Assembly: GCA_008360975.2 (NCBI GenBank)
Contig: CM039182.1
Coordinates: 94,697,443-94,761,442, forward strand
Reading direction: 5' to 3'
Length of the DNA stretch: 64,000 nucleotides
Source: Lichenostomus cassidix
Lineage: Eukaryota; Chordata; Aves; Passeriformes; Meliphagidae
Every line of letters begins with the position of its first letter. Position 1 is the stretch's first letter. The notes under the pieces are model-generated. The model was not told the origin of the DNA. It saw only the letters and a program-made list of their open reading frames with translations, and searched no databases. Of this stretch, positions 57,001 to 64,000 are shown piece by piece. The translations under genes and the position numbers were made by a program.

Positions 57001-58442
57001 ATAATATTAACATATATTCCTTTTGAGGGGAAGGAAGTTAGTCCAAAGTAAAAATAATTGTTCATAAATCAGGGTGTTTTTTTCATTTATCTTAAAATTT
57101 TGTGAATTGGAAAGCTGTTTCTATGACTACCATTTCTGCATGCATTTGATTACATTGTATTGTAATTTATGGAACAAAAATGCAAACCCCACCAGCAGTA
57201 TTTGAATTAGAATGTAGCAGGTTTATAGCTTTGTTTGGCCTCAGGCACAAGTAATAAAATCCTGGCTTTAAGTACCATTGGGGTTTGTGGAATGAAGACA
57301 TCTGCATTATTGTAATAAAGTGTTCCTTAGTGTAATAAATATAACTGACAGAGGTGCATGACTTCCTTTATGAAAAATATGTTGATAACAATATAGTCTT
57401 TAAATACTGAAGAAAGTGACTATTAAAATTTTATGTTTCCAGTTAGAGACATCTGTTGAGCATTTAGGTGGTATTATCAGTTTACTGCTGGGTATGCCTA
57501 TTAAGACTTTTAGTTTAAAATTAAATTGAGAAATATCGATGAAAGAAGATATTAACCTTCTGCTGATGAATGTTTCTTAACAGTTAACATTTTAATTTTT
57601 CAATAGATATTTATGAACACAGGGTGATGGATTTGATCATAAGGAGTTTTCTTTGCCTTCTCCAGGAAGCTCTAGGGGAATTTACATTTACGGTTTGATC
57701 AAAAGCAACTTCACTGTCATCTTTTCAAAAAGGAACAAAATATCATAGATATTTTAGTTCTTATTTATTTTACCAATCTGTCTACTCAATCTCCATTTAT
57801 ATACTATCAACTATTCATTATGCAGATGGTTTAGATGTCCTGGTTAACTAAAATTGCTCCCAATACAGGGTAAAACATCCCAGCTGGACTATTGTTTCTG
57901 TTTGAGACATGCTACTATCTTTTCCAGTTGATGTCCCTGTCAAAAGCTTAGTGTAACTCACTTCACTCACTGTTGATTATTTAGATGTGTATAAATAGAC
58001 CTCTTTCTTTATTGAGTAGATGATTTTTTCTTTTTCAAAACATGGTTGGTAGAGGAGGAGAGAATTTAATGTACAAAGGATTTAATCTCTTCAGTCTTGT
58101 TTAACCTATTAGTTAAAAATTCTTGAATTAGTTTGCCCAAGTTAACCTGGCTTTTGTATTACATTGCTCAGATGGCAACTGTGTCAATATTTAAAGAATT
58201 GAAATATTTGTCTTTGAAGCCTTTCTTCTAGACATTAAAGGGAATTATTTTATTTTCTGCATCCAGTGAACAAGTAATCTGTTTTATTTATACATTTCAC
58301 TTTTTAAAACTAGTGTGGTTTATTGCCTCAACATTTTAAAATAAAGTAAAACTCTACTGTAAACTCATCAAGATATTTAATTAAACTTTCCAGTTCTAAC
58401 CAACAAGATATTAATATTCAAAATGTAGTTCAAGAATTATAC

Positions 58443-58461
58443 ATATATATATATATATATT
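58443..58461. repeat. (AT)n microsatellite
   Basis: About nine AT units. Simple repeat. Confidence 0.9.
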
Positions 58462-58825
58462 CACTGTAATACTCTAATATATTACTTGACATAAACTTTC
58501 ACATACTTTATTCATAAATCTATTTGTTCATGTGTGCAAATTTTTCTAATATGTTACAGATTGTTTTGAATAGAGAATCTCCCTAGATTTTGTTGTGCTG
58601 AAGCTCCTGCTTGAACATTTGTTATTTTGCAGTCATAATCTTTGGTTGCCAGCACAACAAACATTTCTGATCTCTGACTGACAGGTTCCTAAAATGAGAA
58701 CAGGAATATTTTTCTATCTTTTTAACTCTAGTGCATTGAACTTTCCTTCCTCCTTCTGTTGTTATTCAGCCAATCCATTTCCATATTTCCTTGCTCTTTT
58801 CCATGTTTTCCTTCTGTTTGTTTTT

Positions 58826-58850
58826 CTTTTCCTCTTTTTTTTTTTTTTGT
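58826..58850. repeat. T-rich run
   Basis: Poly-T with a few C interruptions, inside a wider pyrimidine-rich stretch (about 58740-58870) that lacks other features. Confidence 0.75.
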
Positions 58851-59983
58851 CCCCTTTTCTTTCTGTCTTCTTATAGTTTTGTGACAGTGCAAAGACTTCA
58901 AAGATGAAAGGCTTAATCTTTGCACAGTCACAAAAGTGTGAGTGTCAAACATTGTATGTTATTACCAAAACAGATTCTTCGATCCTAAATAAAAGGAGGT
59001 GCCAGACTTGGACTTAGAGCTATTGTAAATGGGAGAAACAAATAACAGATTACTTCAAAAGCCCAAATTAAAACTTCACTATTGGGGAGGATGGCCTTTC
59101 CTCTTAGACAATCTCAAAAGAGAAACCTGTGCTTCTACTTGTTTCTAAATTGTGTTTTTTATGTCAAACCACGTCTTTGCTTTTGCTGTTTCTGACCCCC
59201 TGCAGGTTGAAGGTGTTTCTAATGAACTTTGCCAGTGGAAAATCCCATTTATGCCGGCCTTTATCTTAGCTGAACATTTCTAATAGGTGTATGTTTTTAT
59301 TTATAAACAGAAATACATGGAAAAAGTAGTTTTTAGGCTTGCTGAAACTTTTTGGAGGCTTGAAGATTTTCTTATCCCAAATAAACAAGTTATTTTTATT
59401 ATTTTTATCTTTTTCCCCCCTATTTATATTCCTGGTCATGTTGAGGGCCACTTTCTTTGAGACAGAATTTAGAAAAAGCTCATCTGCTTACGGGGAAATA
59501 ATATTGTGATTATGATTGAATTTTTGTGTAGTCAATATTATTACCTGGTGAATACCAAAGGGTATTCAAGAAAATTATTCTTCAGTGATTTTTCAAGGGA
59601 ATCTGTGAATAATACTTTACATTTTTATAATGAAATTCATTATGAAGTCTCCCCATGTTGCATATGAACTGTGTAATCTCAGAATGGTCAAGAGAGGTTG
59701 GCATAACTATTGTAATTTTGCAGTGAACCAAGGCTAACTAAGACTAAATTACTTTCTTGAGTTAATGTTAAAGTTCAGGAAAAAGATGAGAATAGGATGC
59801 TAGTGAACTTAAAATTATATCGAACCTGGTGGGTGCCCTCAAATTTGAAATGTTATTACTTAAGCTTTAGTAATAATATCATTATATGAAACATGAGAGA
59901 ACACATCTAAGCTCTCAGGTCAGATACAAAGTAAGGTTCATCTCACTAAATGACTATGGACAGTAAGACAACTATCTAAAGCT

Positions 59984-60062
59984 CTCTTCTCTTCTCTTCT
60001 CTTCTCTTCTCTTCTCTTCTCTTCTCTTCTCTTCTCTTCTCTTCTTTCTCTTCTCTTCTCAT
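59984..60062. repeat. (TCTTC)n pentanucleotide microsatellite
   Basis: About fifteen TCTTC units, nearly perfect, with one TTT interruption near 60045. The strand is a pure pyrimidine tract of about 80 nt, which can form triplex (H-DNA). Likely to vary in length. Confidence 0.97.
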
Positions 60063-62959
60063 CTTAAAAAAGTCTTAGATTATTACTATTGGGTAAGGAC
60101 TTGTGGCGTTGAAAACACTTCAATCAGTGATGATAACTTCCTCCATTATACCCTGGAATTAAACAAACACTCTTCAAAGTTATCTAAGAAGTTGATTCAG
60201 TTTGGGAAAGGGACGAGTTAGGAAAGGTGTGAAGGAAGGTAGACTGAAAGAATCTCCTGACATAAGCAGGTAAGACAGGAAAATTCTGCAGCATGCATGC
60301 GTGCACACAGAAATATGTGCTTTTAAGAGCCAGTGCCTGAGTAGAATAAAATAAAATCGAGAATTGAATCACTGATATTCCAAACGATTCAATGTGAATA
60401 TAAACTGCATTTTAAGACACATGCTTTAAGGTTACCTGACCTCATCATGAAAGTACTTTCAAAAATGAAGAATATCAAGGTGAATCTGGCTTTAGCACAT
60501 CGTTAGTATTGAACTACACAGGAAAGACCAGATCATAACATTTTCCTTCTGCAAGGTTCAAGGCAAGTTGGACACTGGTTATCTCATTTATTAAGATCCT
60601 AGAAAAACTGGGTGGGTTTGGGTGTGGTTTTGTGGGTGGGGGGATTTGTTTGTTTGTTCCTTGTTGGGTTTTTTTGTTATTTTGTTTTTTAAGGATTCTA
60701 AACAAGCTGTAAAATAATAAACAGTGTGAGGTTTTTTTGATGGTACATAAATTTACCTAATAATTTAAATCTTATCAGATATCCTGTTGGACGTAAGAGA
60801 GAAAAAGATCCTTGAAATTTCTCTTGGTTATTTTGGGGAGTGTTTGTAATGTTTTTGGAATCATTTATAATATTCAAATGTGAGGAATGAGTAAATGTGT
60901 CTCTGGGTTTATGTGTGGGCAAATACACACACAGCCCCATTCCCAGAAGATAACAAGTGTTTGCTGAAGTCTGTTATGAGCAGACCCTTCTTTAACACAT
61001 TATCTACCATCAGTTACTTGCTGAATTTTGAAGTTATTGACTTCAATAAGTAATACATTTTGATGCATTTGTGCCTCTGAGCTCAATTTATGAAATAAAA
61101 AGCTACAAACCACATTATCAATAATTTTTGTGTTATTTTTAAACAATAAGAAAGTGTGTAGCTAAAGCTTAGTCAGAAAAATCAAATGTTTGCATATTTG
61201 AGGGGACAGATAGAAAACAGAATTAATAATTCATGAAAGGTATTTATTAAAAAAAATGCTGGGGATATGAGCAGGATTATTATTACAGATTCCCACTGGA
61301 ATTAAGTAAACTCTTCTGTTTTCTGGCTTACTCTAAGTCATTTTGCATGCTGTATAAGAATTTGGTTACTTTAATACAGATCTTTCCCCTTCTTTCTCTT
61401 TGAGAAGTGAGTGAAATGTTAAAAATGAGTCTTTCCTACTCTAAGATGTTGTTGATAAAATCAATAGCAGAGATGAAATTCTTCAGGTGTACAATGAATA
61501 AGGAAAACAATTACCTGGAGAGAAGTTGGAATACGAAGCTCTTTTGGTTAAGTTTGCTTCAAGCTTATTTGACATATTTGGGTGATCCTTAATACTGAGT
61601 CCTTATGAAACCTGATTTATTTCTTTTCCTTTAACATTTTTGTAAAATTTCTGCCACTTCCCCCTTGCCCCACAAGGCTAACATTTAATTTTACTTCATT
61701 AAATATTGAAGCATTTCAAGTCAAATGGGGCATTTCATGTGAAGAAAATAGCCTTAAATATTTTGTTTCACAATAGATTTTTTTAAAATACAAAAATAAT
61801 TAAATTTGGTTGGACCTAAATTAAAAAAAATTGTTTTGATGTGGGATTTGTTTTTCAGTGTTTTCTGTTGACAGGCAGACAAGAAACACATAAATGTTAT
61901 TTCCATTTCTGTTGTTAAATAAAGTGCCACCATTCCTCATTATGCTCTTATTGATTTTTTTTGGTTTTTTAAGAGAAGCTTATTTCAGAAGCATGACATC
62001 TTCTCATAATACTCAGGTTTTATTTGCCAATAACATGTGTTTTGTTCTGTAAGTCTTGTGTAATTATGCACAGTTAAACATTTGTGCTATCAGAAAAAGA
62101 GTTTCTTGTTGGTGACTGGTATATGCCTAATAAACATCATTGTTCTGTCCATAATTTTTCTGCTCTCGTCTTTTCTTTTCCCTTGATTGTTGCTAAATGA
62201 TGTTTCAGACAATAGAATGATTAACAGCAATCTTGTTATTGTTTTGGAATCAAACAGAGTAATTACTTTTAGTAGAGTTTGTGCAATCAGACCTTATCCA
62301 TATGTGGGACATGGTTGAATGAGAATTCTCTCTGTTGATTACTCTAGTGAACTTATGGCCATTAATTTAGCTCAAGAAGTAAATTTCTGATTCTTTGGAA
62401 AGACAGCAAACAACATTTTTGGGTTGGGGACAAAAAAATTTGCTAGAAATGCAAAGCCAGTATCCCAGTTTAATCACCTCATGTGTTTGCAACTATTTTA
62501 GTGTTAAAGTAGGAGCATTATTTGATCAGATGGTCTTTGGACAGATATATTCTCTAGATCTCGTGTGGCTACCTACTTAACTGAAATTGATTAAAGTGTG
62601 TAGGTACCACTGTTTAATCACATCAGTGTTGTGGATCACAGGCAAAAACCACCCATTCAGTTCTTCTCTCAACTTCCATGCACCCAGGGCTTACTTCCCT
62701 GAGTAAGGTTGTTAATTTTGCTGTGCTGTTTGCAAATGTTTTGCAAGTTCTTCTGTTACAAGGTAAAGAAGGTGTATGAAGTTGATATTTCCAATTAAAA
62801 ATTTCTATTCCGTGAAAGTCACTGTAAAAATTTTTTAAAGTGGGTTTTCAAATGGCACACTGCAGGTTCTTTTTCCTTGTTGCCCATGTCTTAAAACTTT
62901 GAACTTTGTGCTTATCATGTACATGATCCAAAACTGTGAGGAGTCATTGATAGACCAGA
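60063..62959. other. Intergenic, no gene seen
   Basis: AT-rich with short open frames only. A G/T-rich tract at 60609-60690 is the only clear low-complexity feature. Confidence 0.45.
60609..60690. repeat. G/T-rich low-complexity tract
   Basis: GGG runs at 60610, 60614, 60620, 60634 and a G6 at 60638, followed by TTTG repeats and a T-run. It resembles the tract at 4811-4920 in base content. Five G-runs give some potential for a G-quadruplex with one long loop. Confidence 0.8.
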
Positions 62960-63602
62960 TTGTTATCCCTTTATCCCTCTGTTTAGAGGGACTTCAACAC
63001 ACTGGAGACATTGGTAAATGAGAAACTCATGAAGTTTATCCAAGTCCTGTAACAGGGGAGGAACACCCCTTGCACCAAAACAGTCTGGTGATCAAGTGCC
63101 TAGGAAAGAGCTTTGTGGAAAAGGACACAGGGGTCAGGGTGGAAAATGGGTTGACAGTGGGACAGCAATGTGCCTTTATAGCAAAAGAGGCCAACAGCTT
63201 CCTAAGCTGTATTTGGAAAAGCATTTTCAGTAGGATAGGGGAAGCTGGGAGGTGATCCTTCCTCTCCTTTTAGATTGATGAGACCTCATCTGAAGTGTGA
63301 TATTGAGTACTCCACTATGTGGTATGAGAGGCACTACATACTGGTCCAATAAAAGACCACAAATATGATACTTTGAGCATCAGACGCAGGATGAGAGCCT
63401 GAGAGCTGAGGTTATTCAGCCTGAAAAGAGAGATTGTCAAACACTGGAACAAGTTTTTCAGAGCGGTTACAAGGTGTCCACCCTTGGAGAAGGTCAAAAC
63501 CTGACTGGACATGCTCTAAGAGTGCACACTTTGAGCATGAGGATACGACTAGGCAATTTCAGGAAGTTTCTTCCAAACTCAACCATTTTTTGATTTTTAG
63601 AT
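62960..63602 (+). mobile_element. CR1 LINE 3' fragment, decayed
   Basis: Sense CR1 remnant. It includes CTCATGAAGTTTATCCAAGTCC (63027), AGGAACACCCCTTGCACCA (63060), and the frame reading KDTGVRVENGLTVGQQCAFIAKEANS (63121-63198), the decayed form of the CR1 segment preceding CILD. ATGAGACCTCATCTGAAGTG follows, then GGTTATTCAGCCTGAAAAGAGAGA (63411). After 63435 a deletion joins it to the CACTGGAACAAG region. The tail near 63565-63602 is poor. It is clearly old. Confidence 0.75.
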
Positions 63603-64000
63603 TAGATAAGGGTAATTCTAGCAATAAAAGAGGTATCAATGCACTGTGCAACTGTTAGTCTTAAGGAATTGTAGGTATTTCAGACAACTTTATGTATCTT
63701 GAAGAACACTAGACTGCACTTTCAGAAGAGGTGGCAGATTATATCTGATGAGATCCTAGATGTGTTGGCACTGGTATAAAAGACCCCAGAATTCTTTTGC
63801 CAGCCTTCAGACTCAGGAATACTTTGTTAGTATTTCTGGAATGAAAAAGCTGACTTGTGCTCAGACCTGGCTAGATGTCTAGTATGTTGCTTCTTCATGC
63901 TGTGTGTAAAGTACAGTGTAGTATCTATGAACTTTGTGTGGAAATAATTATATACTGCATTTTCACAGTTTAGACCAATGCAAGCCATCAGCTCTTTACT
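63603..64000. other. Intergenic, no gene seen
   Basis: Unrecognised sequence to the end of the window. Nothing supports a gene or repeat. Confidence 0.4.

Larger units (their letters stand above)
47501..59983. other. Transposon-poor intergenic stretch
   Basis: More than 12 kb in which I recognise no LINE, LTR or gene. Open frames are all under 100 codons and unconvincing. Candidate regulatory sites (a CTCF-like motif and an octamer at 48.0 kb), an imperfect inverted repeat at 49.6 kb, and simple repeats at 58.4 and 58.8 kb are listed separately or in findings. Old elements diverged beyond recognition by eye may be present. Confidence 0.4.

Noticed and set aside
60609..60643. G-quadruplex at 60.6 kb as a strong finding
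   Set aside because: One loop would be 11 nt, longer than the canonical limit of 7, so it was listed only as a G/T-rich tract.

Overview
The window is vertebrate nuclear DNA and almost certainly avian. It is an AT-rich gene desert around one small multi-exon gene. It carries several truncated CR1 LINEs in both orientations, each with the typical bird 3' end (a diverged ATTCTATG-type tail or its reverse complement), and two solo LTRs of one endogenous-retrovirus family. The CR1 and LTR calls rest on recognising family sequence by eye, not on a database search.

The only protein-coding gene I can support is CBLN2 (cerebellin-2), a secreted synaptic organiser of the C1q/TNF superfamily, on the plus strand. 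Three coding exons (30874-31242, 33447-33566, 33845-34042) join in phase 0 to encode 228 residues: a signal peptide, a short N-terminal region with the two cerebellin cysteines and two N-glycosylation sequons, and a C-terminal C1q domain ending in the family sequence FLVFPL. A probable 5' noncoding exon lies at about 29646-29732. A long CpG island (about 28190-31900) covers the promoter and first coding exon. The 3' UTR probably ends near the AATAAA at 35456.

Layout: 1-28 kb is intergenic, with an LTR, CR1 fragments at 3.1-4.3, 8.7-9.2, 12.2-12.8, 13.6, 17.6 and 21.0-21.3 kb, and simple repeats. At 28.2-35.5 kb are the CpG island, a G-rich 30-bp minisatellite and CBLN2. From 35.5 to 64 kb the sequence is intergenic again: a second LTR at 42.0 kb, a long decayed antisense LINE at about 43.3-45.2 kb, a GC-rich patch at 46.8-47.2 kb, a transposon-poor stretch to about 63 kb, and a final CR1 fragment.

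I found no RNA gene, CRISPR array or multi-gene system. Nothing here amounts to a previously undescribed biological system. The most interesting signals are regulatory and structural. The minisatellite has a canonical G-quadruplex motif in nearly every unit and sits beside a strong CTCF-like motif at the CBLN2 CpG island. The exon 2/3 junction recreates a perfect consensus 5' splice site in the spliced mRNA. A 12-codon upstream ORF exists only after the 5' intron is removed.
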